From contig DETK01000032.1 in NCBI GenBank assembly GCA_002361615.1, forward strand, positions 1 to 40,830: DNA of 40,830 bases, written 5' to 3'. Source of the stretch: Bacteroidales bacterium UBA3290 (GTDB lineage Bacteria; Bacteroidota; Bacteroidia; Bacteroidales; UBA932). The position numbers and the translations under genes are program-made. Shown piece after piece: positions 1-8,250 of this stretch; within the stretch, counting starts at the first letter, position 1, and each line of letters opens with the position of its first letter. The notes under the pieces were generated by a model. That model was not told the origin of the DNA and ran no database searches. It saw only the letters and a program-made list of their open reading frames with translations.

Positions 1-8
1 GGAACGGC

Positions 9-62
9 CGCGGGGGTTTGGGGGCGGAGCCCCCGGTAGGAACGGTGCTTTAGCACCACAAA
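9..62. repeat. 54-bp direct repeat, copy 1
   Basis: Bases 9-62 recur without a mismatch at 114-167, an offset of 105. The unit is made of small self-complementary pieces: GGGGGC/GCCCCC around GGA, then GGTGCT/AGCACC around TT. Between the copies lie CCCGC/GCGGG and CGTCC/GGACG mini-hairpins. No reading frame explains it. It resembles an intergenic palindromic repeat cluster that probably continues left of the window. Confidence 0.85.
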
Positions 63-113
63 CAGAAAGGCTTGCAACATTACAAGCCCGCAAGGCGGGT
101 CGTCCTGAAAGGA

Positions 114-167
114 CGCGGGGGTTTGGGGGCGGAGCCCCCGGTAGGAACGGTGCTTTAGCACCACAAA
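114..167. repeat. 54-bp direct repeat, copy 2
   Basis: This is the second exact copy of the unit at 9-62. Its right end (AGCACCAC) runs into the hairpin that follows the tRNA-Phe gene and is complementary to the tRNA 3' acceptor strand. Confidence 0.85.
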
Positions 168-209
168 AAAAGAGATTTGCAGAAAGCAAATCTCTTTTTT
201 TGTGGTGCT
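157..209 (-). terminator. 24-bp perfect hairpin behind tRNA-Phe
   Basis: Bases 157-180 and 186-209 are perfect reverse complements around a five-base loop (181-185). The inner stem is GAGATTTGC/GCAAATCTC flanked by A7/T7 tracts, so it can act as an intrinsic terminator for the minus-strand tRNA and possibly for plus-strand transcripts. The outer seven bases on the right (203-209) belong to the tRNA, so the terminator stem includes the acceptor 3' strand. Confidence 0.75.
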
Positions 210-275
210 GGGAAGAATCGAACTGCCGACACATGGATTTTCAGTCCATTGCTCTACCATCTGAGCTACAGCACC
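203..275 (-). tRNA. tRNA-Phe (GAA)
   Basis: The minus strand folds as a 73-nt cloverleaf. The acceptor stem is GGTGCTG/CAGCACC with discriminator A, the D arm is GCTC..GAGC, and the anticodon stem is ATGGA/TCCAT around CTGAAAA, which gives anticodon GAA (Phe). The T arm is GGCAG-TTCGATT-CTTCC. CCA is not encoded; the bases after the discriminator read CAA. The T stem contains one C-T mismatch in its middle pair, which is unusual for an elongator tRNA. A hairpin terminator follows directly. The pheT gene for the cognate synthetase beta chain lies about 15 kb away in the window, so the two are not cotranscribed. Confidence 0.93.
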
Positions 276-351
276 GGATTGGGACTGCAAAGGTAAGGAT
301 TTTTTTCATTCTGCAAAAAATAATGTTATTTTCGCAGAAGATTCTTCGAAA

Positions 352-2442
352 ATGGCGACAGAAATGGCTGTGGAGACGAGATATGTCGAGGTGTTGCTGC
401 CTCTCAAGCTTAAGGATGCGCTGACCTATCGGCTGCCGGAAGGCTGGTCAGCCTCTATCGGCGACTGGGTGCAGGTTCCCTTGCGGGGGCATCTGGCACT
501 GGGCGTGGTGCTGCGTGTGAGCGACAGGGCTCCGGCCGGCGTGAGCCTGTCGGCCATCGCCGAGGTGGCTGCGCGTGTGGAGAAGCCGCCCGTGAGTGGC
601 GAGGAACTGGCGTTCTGGCATGCCGTGGCCGATTATTATCTCTGTACGCCGGGAGAGGTCTTCAAGGCGGCCTACAATGCCGGCCTGCAGCGGGCGATGC
701 TGCAGCCGGAGGCACCGGCACGGCGCAAGAAGCGTGCATCGAAGAAGCAGGAAGAGCTTGCGCCCGGCGCGTCGTCGGCGGTAGCCGATGAGATGCGGGC
801 TGACGCACCAGCGTTTGAGATGAAGCCGCTATCCGAGGCGCAAGGCGCCGCGTTGGAGCGGATCCGCGGCGGATTTGCCGCAGGGAAGCCCGTTTTGCTG
901 GCCGGCGTTACCGGGAGCGGCAAGACGGAGATTTATCTCCATCTGGCTGCGGAGCAGCTGCGGCAGGGACGTGACGTGTTGTATCTTGTCCCCGAAATCG
1001 CTGTTTCCAAGCAGCTGCAGCAACGGATCGCCGACGTTTTTGGCGACCGCCTGCTGGTCTTCCATTCCCAGACAACCGTTCCCCAGCGCTACAGGGTGAT
1101 CGATACCTTGCGGCGCGATCCGACGCCCCGCATCGTGCTGGGCACGCGTTCCGCCGTGTTCCTTCCGTTGCGGAATCCCGGACTGATCGTCATAGACGAG
1201 GAGCACGACCGTTCCTATAAGCAGGATGATATGGCTCCCCGTTACAATGGACGCGATGCGGCCTTGATGCTGGCTGCGCGACGGGGCGCTTCCGTTCTGC
1301 TGGGCAGCGCAACGCCTTCCTGCGAGGCGCTCTACAACGTGCAGACGCGCAAGTTCGTACGCGTCGCGCTTCCGGAGCGTTTCCATGGTGGAGAGGATCC
1401 GAAGGTCGAGCTCATCGATACGACGCGGGAGCGGCGGCTCGGCAATATGCAGGGTTCGTTCTCGCGCAAGCTGCTCAAGGAGATGGCCGCTGTCCTGGAG
1501 GCCGGCCAGCAGGTGCTGGTGTTCCGTTCCAGGAGGGCTTATGCGCCTGTAGTTCAGTGCGAAGCTTGTGGAGAACCGGTCCGTTGCCCGCACTGCAACG
1601 TTACCTTGAGTTATCACAAGTTCAACAATACACTCTCGTGCCATTATTGCGGCTATCACCGCTCTTTCACGATGCGCTGTCCCTCTTGCGGCGAAGTGGC
1701 GCTCGCCGAACGGGGAGCCGGCACCGAAAAGTTGGAGGAAGAGCTGCAGGACGCCTTCCCGGGCCGGACCGTCGCCCGTTTCGACGCTGATACGACGGAG
1801 CGCAAGACCGTGCAGGAAAAACTCATCCGTGACTTTGCGGCCGGCCGGATCGACATCCTGGTAGGGACGCAGATGATATCCAAAGGATTCGATTTCGCGA
1901 AGCTGGCCCTGGTGGTGGTCGTGAGCGCCGACAGTCTTTTCGCCGTGCCGGATTTCCGGAGCGACGAGCGGGCTTTCCAACTCATCACGCAGCTGATGGG
2001 CCGCTCGGGCCGGAGGGGCGCGCAGGGCCGGATCGTGATCCAGACCGCGCAGCCCGACCATCCCGTGCTGCAGCGGCTGCTCCGCGCCGGGCAGCCGGGC
2101 GCTTCTTCCGCAGGCATGCTGGAAGAGCGCCGTCAGTTCGCCTATCCGCCGTACGTACGGATGATTTCCGTCACAGTCAAAGACCGCTATGAAGGGCGCG
2201 TCTGGAATGTGTGCCGTCTGGTGAAGGAGGCAGCGGATGCTGTGGGCATCGCCGACATCGCCGGCCCGATTACGCCGGCGGTCGATGTGGTGGCCGGCGA
2301 GCATATCGCACAGTTCTGGGTCAAGCTGCCGCGCAGCCGCGGTCTGGCTGCCGTCAAACGGGCCTTTGCCGACCGGCTGGAACAGATTGAACGCGATTTC
2401 AAGGGGCAAACCGGCATCATCGTCGATGTCGATCCGCTCTAG
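352..2442 (+). CDS. priA: Primosomal replication-restart helicase PriA
   Basis: PriA is the 3'-5' superfamily 2 DNA helicase that recognises stalled forks and reloads the replisome. The 696-aa product has an N-terminal DNA-binding region (about 1-110), a low-complexity basic linker (about 120-150), and a helicase core with Walker A GVTGSGKT at 185-192. Walker B is of the DEEH type (VIDEEHD) and motif III is GSATPS. Two zinc-binding cysteine clusters of the CEAC..CPHC..CHYC..CPSC pattern lie in the C-terminal half. The length is close to E. coli PriA. The start is placed at the first ATG; a second in-frame ATG at 364 is equally possible because no ribosome-binding site helps. The gene has no obvious cotranscribed neighbour, since a new promoter follows its stop codon. 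Confidence 0.95.
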   Translation: MATEMAVETRYVEVLLPLKLKDALTYRLPEGWSASIGDWVQVPLRGHLALGVVLRVSDRAPAGVSLSAIAEVAARVEKPPVSGEELAFWHAVADYYLCTPGEVFKAAYNAGLQRAMLQPEAPARRKKRASKKQEELAPGASSAVADEMRADAPAFEMKPLSEAQGAALERIRGGFAAGKPVLLAGVTGSGKTEIYLHLAAEQLRQGRDVLYLVPEIAVSKQLQQRIADVFGDRLLVFHSQTTVPQRYRVIDTLRRDPTPRIVLGTRSAVFLPLRNPGLIVIDEEHDRSYKQDDMAPRYNGRDAALMLAARRGASVLLGSATPSCEALYNVQTRKFVRVALPERFHGGEDPKVELIDTTRERRLGNMQGSFSRKLLKEMAAVLEAGQQVLVFRSRRAYAPVVQCEACGEPVRCPHCNVTLSYHKFNNTLSCHYCGYHRSFTMRCPSCGEVALAERGAGTEKLEEELQDAFPGRTVARFDADTTERKTVQEKLIRDFAAGRIDILVGTQMISKGFDFAKLALVVVVSADSLFAVPDFRSDERAFQLITQLMGRSGRRGAQGRIVIQTAQPDHPVLQRLLRAGQPGASSAGMLEERRQFAYPPYVRMISVTVKDRYEGRVWNVCRLVKEAADAVGIADIAGPITPAVDVVAGEHIAQFWVKLPRSRGLAAVKRAFADRLEQIERDFKGQTGIIVDVDPL

Positions 2443-2457
2443 ACGCCGTTTTTTTGG

Positions 2458-2465
2458 TATCTTTG
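2458..2465 (+). promoter_or_regulatory. Bacteroidota -7 box TATCTTTG
   Basis: TATCTTTG matches the Bacteroidota -7 consensus TAnnTTTG. No good TTTG -33 box sits 17-23 bases upstream. The box ends only four bases before the GTG start of the next gene, so transcription would begin at or next to the start codon. Confidence 0.6.
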
Positions 2466-2469
2466 TATC

Positions 2470-3990
2470 GTGCAATTCCTTCCGACATCCAAAAAAGAGG
2501 TCGAAGCCCTCGGCTGGGAGTATATCGACATAATCCTGTTCTCGGGTGATGCCTATGTGGACCATCCTTCGTTCGGCATACCGCTGCTTGCGCGTGTGCT
2601 GGAAGCGAAGGGATACCGGGTCGCGGTAGTGCCGCAGCCCAACTGGCGCGACGATCTGCGCGATTTCCGCAAACTGGGCTGTCCGCGCCTGTTTTTCGGC
2701 GTGAGTGCCGGCGCGATGGACTCGATGGTCAATCACTATACCGCCGCCCGACGCTTGCGAAGCGACGACGCCTACACGCCCGAAGGCCGCGCCGGAGCGC
2801 GTCCCGACCGCGCGACGATCGTCTATACGAAGATCCTCAAGCAACTCTGGCCCGATGTGCCGGTGGTGATCGGCGGCATCGAGGCGTCGCTGCGGCGCGA
2901 GCGCCACTATGACTATTGGGACGACTGCATGAAGCCGCCGATCCTGGAGGAAAGCGGCGCCGACCTGCTGATCGCCGGGATGGGGGAGAAACCCATCCTC
3001 GAAGTGGCACGGGCCTGCGAGAACGGAACGCTGGACAAATTGCCGCGCATCCTCTTCGGTCCCGTCTTGACGACCGAGGAGATGGACTGGATCTACGACC
3101 TGCCCTTCACGCGCCTGCCGCATCCCCGCTACAAGGGGAAGCGCATCCCCGCGTACGATATGATCAAGTTCTCGATCACGACGCATCGCGGCTGCTTCGG
3201 CGGCTGCAACTTCTGCGCGATCACGGCGCACCAGGGCAAGACCATCCAGTCGCGCAGCGAGGCTTCTATCGTGCGCGAAGTGGAAGCACTCACGCACCAT
3301 CCAGAATTCAAGGGCACGATTACCGACCTCGGCGCGCCGACGGCCAATATGTACCGGATGGGAGGTCGCGACAAGTCCCTCTGTGCCAAATGCAAACGTC
3401 CCTCGTGCCTGTATCCGGCCCTGTGCCGCAATCTCCAGCACGACCATACGCCGCTGCTGCAGCTTTATGAGAAGGTGCTCGCCGTGCCTGGCGTGCGGCA
3501 CGTATATATCGGAAGCGGCATCCGCTACGACCTGTTCCTCGATGCCGACGGATTCCTCTCGGAAGACGGGCGGCGCTACTTCGAGCAATTGGTTACGGTG
3601 CACACGGGCGGCCGCCTGAAAGTGGCGCCCGAGCACACGGAAGACCACGTGCTCGATGCCATGGGCAAGCCTTCCTTCCGCCTGTTCGAGCGCTTGGAGA
3701 AAGAGTTCTGGAAGCTCGTCCGGCAGCGGGGACTCAAGTACGAGATCATCCCGTACTTCATTTCGGCGCATCCGGGGTGCACGATGCAGGATATGGAAGC
3801 ACTGTCGAAACATCCGGCCCTCCGCGGGATCCGGACCGAGCAGGTGCAGGATTTCACACCAACGCCGATGACCGTTTCGACCGAAATGTTCCATACCGGC
3901 CGGGACCCGCGGACAGGCAAAAAACTCTTCGTGGAACGCAATATCGCCAAAAAACAACGCCAAAAATCTTTTTTCTTCAAGAAACGTTGA
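2470..3990 (+). CDS. YgiQ-family radical SAM protein
   Basis: This is a member of the YgiQ (UPF0313) radical SAM family, whose reaction is not established. The N terminus carries the family signature GWEYIDIILFSGDAYVDHPSFG (about residues 15-36). A B12-binding-like region follows, and then a radical SAM core with the cysteine triad C242-x3-C246-x2-C249 that would bind a [4Fe-4S] cluster. The C-terminal region contains further cysteines (CAKCKRPSC). At 506 aa it is shorter than E. coli YgiQ because the C-terminal extension is short and ends in a lysine-rich tail. Homologues begin a few residues before FLPT, which supports the GTG at 2470; no in-frame ATG lies between the upstream stop and this point. 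It has its own promoter immediately upstream and no operon partner. Confidence 0.9.
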   Translation: MQFLPTSKKEVEALGWEYIDIILFSGDAYVDHPSFGIPLLARVLEAKGYRVAVVPQPNWRDDLRDFRKLGCPRLFFGVSAGAMDSMVNHYTAARRLRSDDAYTPEGRAGARPDRATIVYTKILKQLWPDVPVVIGGIEASLRRERHYDYWDDCMKPPILEESGADLLIAGMGEKPILEVARACENGTLDKLPRILFGPVLTTEEMDWIYDLPFTRLPHPRYKGKRIPAYDMIKFSITTHRGCFGGCNFCAITAHQGKTIQSRSEASIVREVEALTHHPEFKGTITDLGAPTANMYRMGGRDKSLCAKCKRPSCLYPALCRNLQHDHTPLLQLYEKVLAVPGVRHVYIGSGIRYDLFLDADGFLSEDGRRYFEQLVTVHTGGRLKVAPEHTEDHVLDAMGKPSFRLFERLEKEFWKLVRQRGLKYEIIPYFISAHPGCTMQDMEALSKHPALRGIRTEQVQDFTPTPMTVSTEMFHTGRDPRTGKKLFVERNIAKKQRQKSFFFKKR

Positions 3991-3995
3991 TTTTT

Positions 3996-4026
3996 TTTGT
4001 CGGAACAAAAAAATCCCCTATACTTG
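3996..4026 (+). promoter_or_regulatory. Promoter TTTG-N19-TATACTTG
   Basis: TTTG at 3996-3999 and TATACTTG at 4019-4026 are separated by 19 bases, the usual Bacteroidota spacing. The -7 box differs from TAnnTTTG at one base. It lies 22 bases before the ATG of the small acidic protein gene. Confidence 0.65.
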
Positions 4027-4048
4027 CACAACCAAATTTATACGAACT

Positions 4049-4402
4049 ATGTCAGGACAAAACATCCCTAAGAAACGTGCTGTCATCAGCTACGAAAACA
4101 TGTCGGAGGAACTGTTGGATGCCTTCAAGGAAAAGTATCCGCACGGCTATGCCGATTATATGGGAGACATATTCAAGGTTGACAAGCCTGACGGCACTTC
4201 TTTCTATGCCGTCACCCTGGAGATTCCGGACGCGCTTTACCTGGTCAAGATCAAGGTGAAGGTGGACGACTACGAAGATGCTGAAGAAGTATTCAAGAAC
4301 GAGGATGGAGATGATGGGGAAGATGGAGAAGGCGGAAGCTTCCCGGCATCGGACGATGACATCGCTGCTGCCGAAGCTGCCCAGGAGGAAGGTGAAGACT
4401 GA
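4049..4402 (+). CDS. Small acidic Bacteroidota-specific protein
   Basis: The product has 117 aa. Residues 1-80 look like a compact alpha/beta domain (IPKKRAVISYENM, then YAVTLEIPDALYLVKIKVKVD). The remainder is a very acidic tail rich in Glu, Asp, Gly and Ala. I recognise the type as a short conserved hypothetical protein of Bacteroidales but know no function; some database entries label such proteins DNA primase without clear support. A good promoter precedes it. Its 3' end overlaps the likely start of the CLC channel gene by 47 bases, so the two are probably cotranscribed and translationally coupled. The disordered acidic tail is encoded by the same bases that could specify N-terminal extensions of the channel. 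Confidence 0.8.
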   Translation: MSGQNIPKKRAVISYENMSEELLDAFKEKYPHGYADYMGDIFKVDKPDGTSFYAVTLEIPDALYLVKIKVKVDDYEDAEEVFKNEDGDDGEDGEGGSFPASDDDIAAAEAAQEEGED

Positions 4403-6140
4403 AAAAGCCAGAATTACCCTTAGCGAAAAAACCAAGCTGCTGCTGCTCGCAGTATTGGTAGGCCTGCTGTGCGGATGCGCGGCAATCCTGCTGAAAACCC
4501 TGATCCGCTGGATCCAGACCGGGCTTACCTCCTGGTTCCGGGGTCCGATGGACGGAATGTTGCTGTTGCTCTATCCGGGCGTGGGCATGCTGCTCTCGCT
4601 GCTCTTCGTCCGCTACCTGCTCAAGGACGACATCAGCCACGGCGTGACCAAGGTGCTGCAGGCTGTCTCGAAGAATGATTCCAACATCAAGGCCCACAAC
4701 ACCTGGAGTTCCATCGCGGCCAGCAGCGTGACCATCGGTTTCGGCGGCAGCGTCGGAGCCGAGGCGCCGATCGTGTATTCGGGCGCCGCCATCGGCTCGG
4801 TCGTGGCGAGGAAGGCGGGCTTGTCGTATAAGAACATGACGATGCTGCTCGGCTGCGGCGCTGCCGCGGCTATCGCCGGCATCTTCAAGGCGCCGCTGGC
4901 GGGCGTGCTCTTCACGCTCGAGATCCTGCTCTTCAACATGTCGATGAACGCCATCCTGCCGCTGCTGCTCTCGTCGGTCACCGCCACGGTGGTGACCTAT
5001 CTCTTCATGGGAACAGAGGTGCAGTTCGCCGGTTCGATCGAGGCGTTCCGGATGGCCAACATCCCGTTCTATCTCGTGCTGGGCGTCTTCTGCGGCTTCA
5101 TGTCGCTCTATTTCATCCGCGTGACCCTGAAAGTGGAAGACCGGATGCGCCGGTTCCGCAGTCCGTACACACGCTGGGCCCTCTGCGCATTGCTGCTGGG
5201 CGTGCTGATCTTTCTCTTCCCGCCGCTTTACGGTGAGGGATACAGCTCGCTCTCGCTGATGCTCAACAACGACACCGGCTCCGTGCCGTCGATCTTCGGC
5301 AGCAGCCTGGAGTCGAGTCCCTGGCTCTTCCTGGTTTATTTCGCCGCCATCATGCTCTTCAAGGTATTCGCCACGGCTTTTACCAATGCCGGCGGCGGCG
5401 TGGGCGGCACCTTCGGTCCGACGCTGGTGAGCGGCGGACTGGCCGGTTTCGTGATCGCCCGCCTGATCAATCTCTCGGGCCTGGCCGTGGTGCCTGAAGC
5501 CAATTTCGTGCTGGTGGGGATGGGCGGCCTGATGGCAGGCGTCATGCAGGCGCCGATGACGGCCATCTTCCTGATCGCCGAGATCACCGGCGGCTACGAA
5601 CTCCTGATTCCCCTGATTGTGACGGCCGCGGTGAGTTATGGCACCATCCGTGGCTTCGAACGTTATTCCATCTATACCAAACGCATCGCCGCGCAGGGAG
5701 AACTCCTGACCCACGACAACGACCAGGCGGTGCTCACGCTCCTGCGTACCGCCGACCTGGTGGAGCGCGACTTCACCCCGGTCCGCTACGACGCGACCCT
5801 GGGCGACCTGGTCCACCTCATCTCGACCTCGCGGCGCAATCTCTTTCCCGTGCTCGACGCCCAGGACCGATTCCAGGGCGTGGTCACGCTCGACGACGTC
5901 CGTTCCATGATGTTCGACCGCTCGCACTACGACACGGTCAAGGTCTATAATGTGATGAAAAGTGCCCCGGCTTTCGTCTATATGGACGAAAAGATGGACA
6001 GTGTGATGAACAAATTCGAATCGACGCAGGCCTGGAACCTCCCGGTCCTGGACGATGAAAACAAATACCTGGGATTCGTTTCGAAGAGCAAGATCTTCTC
6101 TTCCTACCGTGACCAGCTCAAAGCCGTTTCCGATGAATAG
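4356..6140 (+). CDS. CLC-type chloride channel/transporter with CBS domains
   Basis: This is a CLC-family anion channel or H+/Cl- exchanger in the inner membrane, 594 aa from the chosen start. Residues about 26-460 are hydrophobic with CLC signatures: GSVGAEAP at 131-138, where E136 corresponds to the gating glutamate of GxEGP; GIFKAPLAGVLFTLEI near 175-190; and GGGVGGTFGP at 346-355. The C-terminal part (about 470-590) is a tandem CBS pair, usually a nucleotide-sensing module. The reading frame is open back to 4278, but that would overlap the acidic-protein gene by 125 bases. ATG 4356 is preferred, and GTG 4392 behind AGGAGG is an alternative. The stop codon overlaps the tex start, so the three genes form one operon. 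Confidence 0.9.
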   Translation: MTSLLPKLPRRKVKTEKARITLSEKTKLLLLAVLVGLLCGCAAILLKTLIRWIQTGLTSWFRGPMDGMLLLLYPGVGMLLSLLFVRYLLKDDISHGVTKVLQAVSKNDSNIKAHNTWSSIAASSVTIGFGGSVGAEAPIVYSGAAIGSVVARKAGLSYKNMTMLLGCGAAAAIAGIFKAPLAGVLFTLEILLFNMSMNAILPLLLSSVTATVVTYLFMGTEVQFAGSIEAFRMANIPFYLVLGVFCGFMSLYFIRVTLKVEDRMRRFRSPYTRWALCALLLGVLIFLFPPLYGEGYSSLSLMLNNDTGSVPSIFGSSLESSPWLFLVYFAAIMLFKVFATAFTNAGGGVGGTFGPTLVSGGLAGFVIARLINLSGLAVVPEANFVLVGMGGLMAGVMQAPMTAIFLIAEITGGYELLIPLIVTAAVSYGTIRGFERYSIYTKRIAAQGELLTHDNDQAVLTLLRTADLVERDFTPVRYDATLGDLVHLISTSRRNLFPVLDAQDRFQGVVTLDDVRSMMFDRSHYDTVKVYNVMKSAPAFVYMDEKMDSVMNKFESTQAWNLPVLDDENKYLGFVSKSKIFSSYRDQLKAVSDE

Positions 6141-8250
6141 CCTGTACATCGACCACATCGCCGGTCAGCTGCAGACAGCTGCCTGGCAGGTAGAACATTG
6201 CATCCAACTCTTCGAGGAAGGGGCCACGGTCCCCTTCATCAGCCGCTACCGCAAGGAGCGGACCGGCGCCCTGGACGAGATGCAGGTGGCCGCCGTACGC
6301 CACTACTGGATGCGCTTCACCGAACTGGAAAAGCGCAAGGAAGCCATCCTGCGGAGCATCGAGGAGCAGGGAAAACTGACCGACGAACTGCGGCGCGCCA
6401 TCGAAAACGAGGTGGACGCCCAGACGGTGGAAGACCTGTACCTTCCGTACCGGCCCAAACGCCGTACCCGTGCTTCCGTGGCGCGTGAGAAGGGTTACGA
6501 GCCCCTGGCAATGAAACTTTGGGCGATGGAACTCGACCATCCGGAGCGCGAAAGCGAAGAGGCTCTCTCCGGTGCGCGCGACATCATCGCGGAGATGATG
6601 GCCGACAGCCAGCCGGTCCGCTCGCAGCTGCGCGACCTCTACACGCGCTGGGGCACCGTCGCTTCGAGTGTGGTCAAGGGCAAGGAAGACACGGAAGAGG
6701 CCCAGAACTACCGCAACTACTTCGATTTTTCGCAGCGTATCGACCGGATCCCGTCGCACCGTCTGCTGGCGATGCTCCGGGCCCGCGACCAGGGCTATGT
6801 GCGCGTCCGTATGGATGTGAATCCCGACCACGCCGTCGAGCGGATCGGCCGCAAGGTGTACGAGAACAAGCGGCGGCCGTCGCAGGCCTGCCGCGCCCAG
6901 GTCGATACCGCCATCGAAGACGCCTACAAGCGGCTGCTGCACCCTTCCATCGAGAATGAAGTCCTGTCCGCCGCCAAGGAAAAAGCCGACGTGGAGGCCA
7001 TCCGCGTGTTCGGAGAGAACCTGCGCGAGCTGCTGCTCGCCCCGCCCGTAGGGCAGAAGCGGACCCTGGCCATCGACCCGGGGTTCCGCACCGGTTGCAA
7101 GGTGGTCTGCCTCGACGCCCAGGGCGCGCTGCTCCACAACGAGACCATCTTCCCGCATCCGCCTGTGAGCGAGAAGATGGCGGCCATGCGCAAGATCTCC
7201 CAGATGGTGGAGGCCTACAAGATCGAGGTGATCGCCATCGGCAACGGTACGGCCGGCCGCGAGACGGAAGCCTTCATCCAGAAGATCCCTCTTCCGGAAG
7301 GCGTACGGGTGTACTCGGTGAGCGAAGACGGTGCTTCGGTGTATTCGGCATCGGAAGTGGCGCGGGAAGAGTTCCCGGACTACGACGTCACGGTGCGCGG
7401 CGCCGTGTCGATCGGCCGCCGGCTGATGGACCCGCTGGCTGAACTGGTGAAGATCGATCCCAAGAGCATCGGCGTCGGGCAGTACCAGCACGACGTCGAC
7501 CAGAACCTCCTGAAGGAACGGCTCGACGAGACGGTGGAAAGCTGTGTCAACAGCGTGGGCGTCAACCTGAACACGGCCAGCAGCTGGCTGCTGCGCTATG
7601 TCTCGGGCATCGGCCCGGTGCTGGCCCGCAATATCGTGGACTACCGCACGGAGAACGGTCCGTTCTCTTCGCGCGACCAGCTGCTGCAGGTCAAGCGCCT
7701 CGGTGCGAAAGTTTTCGAGCAGTGCGCGGGCTTCCTCCGGATTCCCGGTGCGGCCAATCCGCTCGACAACACCGCTGTCCATCCGGAACGCTACGCCCTG
7801 GTGGAGCGTATGGCCGCCGACGCCGGCGTGCCGACGGCTTCCTTCCTGTCGGATGAAGCCATCCGCTCCGGCATCGACCTGAAACGGTACGTATCGGGCG
7901 ATGTGGGCATGCCCACGCTGACCGACGTGATGGCCGAAATCGCCAAGCGTGGCCGCGATCCGCGCGGCGCCATCCACGTATTCGAATTCTCGCAGGAAAT
8001 CCAGTCGATCGACGACGTCCGCGTCGGGATGATCCTGCCTTGTGTGGTGACCAATGTCACGGCCTTCGGTGCCTTCGTCGACATCGGTATCCACGAACAC
8101 GGACTGATCCACGTCTCCCAGATGGCAGACAAGTATGTGTCCGATCCTTCCAAAGTGCTCAAGGTGCACCAGCAACTCGAAGCCAGGGTGGTCAGCGTCG
8201 ACCTCGACCGTCGCCGGATCGGACTTTCTCTCAAAGGAATGAAAAGATGA
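6133..8250 (+). CDS. tex: Tex-family S1 RNA-binding protein
   Basis: This is a Tex/YhgF-type nucleic-acid-binding protein, a conserved transcription accessory factor. From ATG 6133 it has 705 aa, the normal size. The N-terminal helical region includes GATVPFISRYRKERTGALDE. A YqgF/RNase H-like domain (LAIDPGFRTGCKV) lies in the middle, and helix-hairpin-helix DNA-binding elements follow (VSGIGPVLARNIVDYR). The C terminus is an S1 RNA-binding domain (GMILPCVVTNVTAFGAFVDIG through the end). The frame is open upstream to 6055, but homologues begin near LYIDHIAGQL, and ATG 6133 overlaps the CLC stop by eight bases, as expected for coupled genes. The downstream TonB receptor start overlaps the tex stop as ATGA. 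Confidence 0.95.
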   Translation: MNSLYIDHIAGQLQTAAWQVEHCIQLFEEGATVPFISRYRKERTGALDEMQVAAVRHYWMRFTELEKRKEAILRSIEEQGKLTDELRRAIENEVDAQTVEDLYLPYRPKRRTRASVAREKGYEPLAMKLWAMELDHPERESEEALSGARDIIAEMMADSQPVRSQLRDLYTRWGTVASSVVKGKEDTEEAQNYRNYFDFSQRIDRIPSHRLLAMLRARDQGYVRVRMDVNPDHAVERIGRKVYENKRRPSQACRAQVDTAIEDAYKRLLHPSIENEVLSAAKEKADVEAIRVFGENLRELLLAPPVGQKRTLAIDPGFRTGCKVVCLDAQGALLHNETIFPHPPVSEKMAAMRKISQMVEAYKIEVIAIGNGTAGRETEAFIQKIPLPEGVRVYSVSEDGASVYSASEVAREEFPDYDVTVRGAVSIGRRLMDPLAELVKIDPKSIGVGQYQHDVDQNLLKERLDETVESCVNSVGVNLNTASSWLLRYVSGIGPVLARNIVDYRTENGPFSSRDQLLQVKRLGAKVFEQCAGFLRIPGAANPLDNTAVHPERYALVERMAADAGVPTASFLSDEAIRSGIDLKRYVSGDVGMPTLTDVMAEIAKRGRDPRGAIHVFEFSQEIQSIDDVRVGMILPCVVTNVTAFGAFVDIGIHEHGLIHVSQMADKYVSDPSKVLKVHQQLEARVVSVDLDRRRIGLSLKGMKR

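Noticed and set aside
829..4008. Antisense open frame of 1059 codons across priA and the radical SAM gene
   Set aside because: It mirrors two clearly identified genes, has no recognisable domain, and arises from GC-rich codon use on the other strand.
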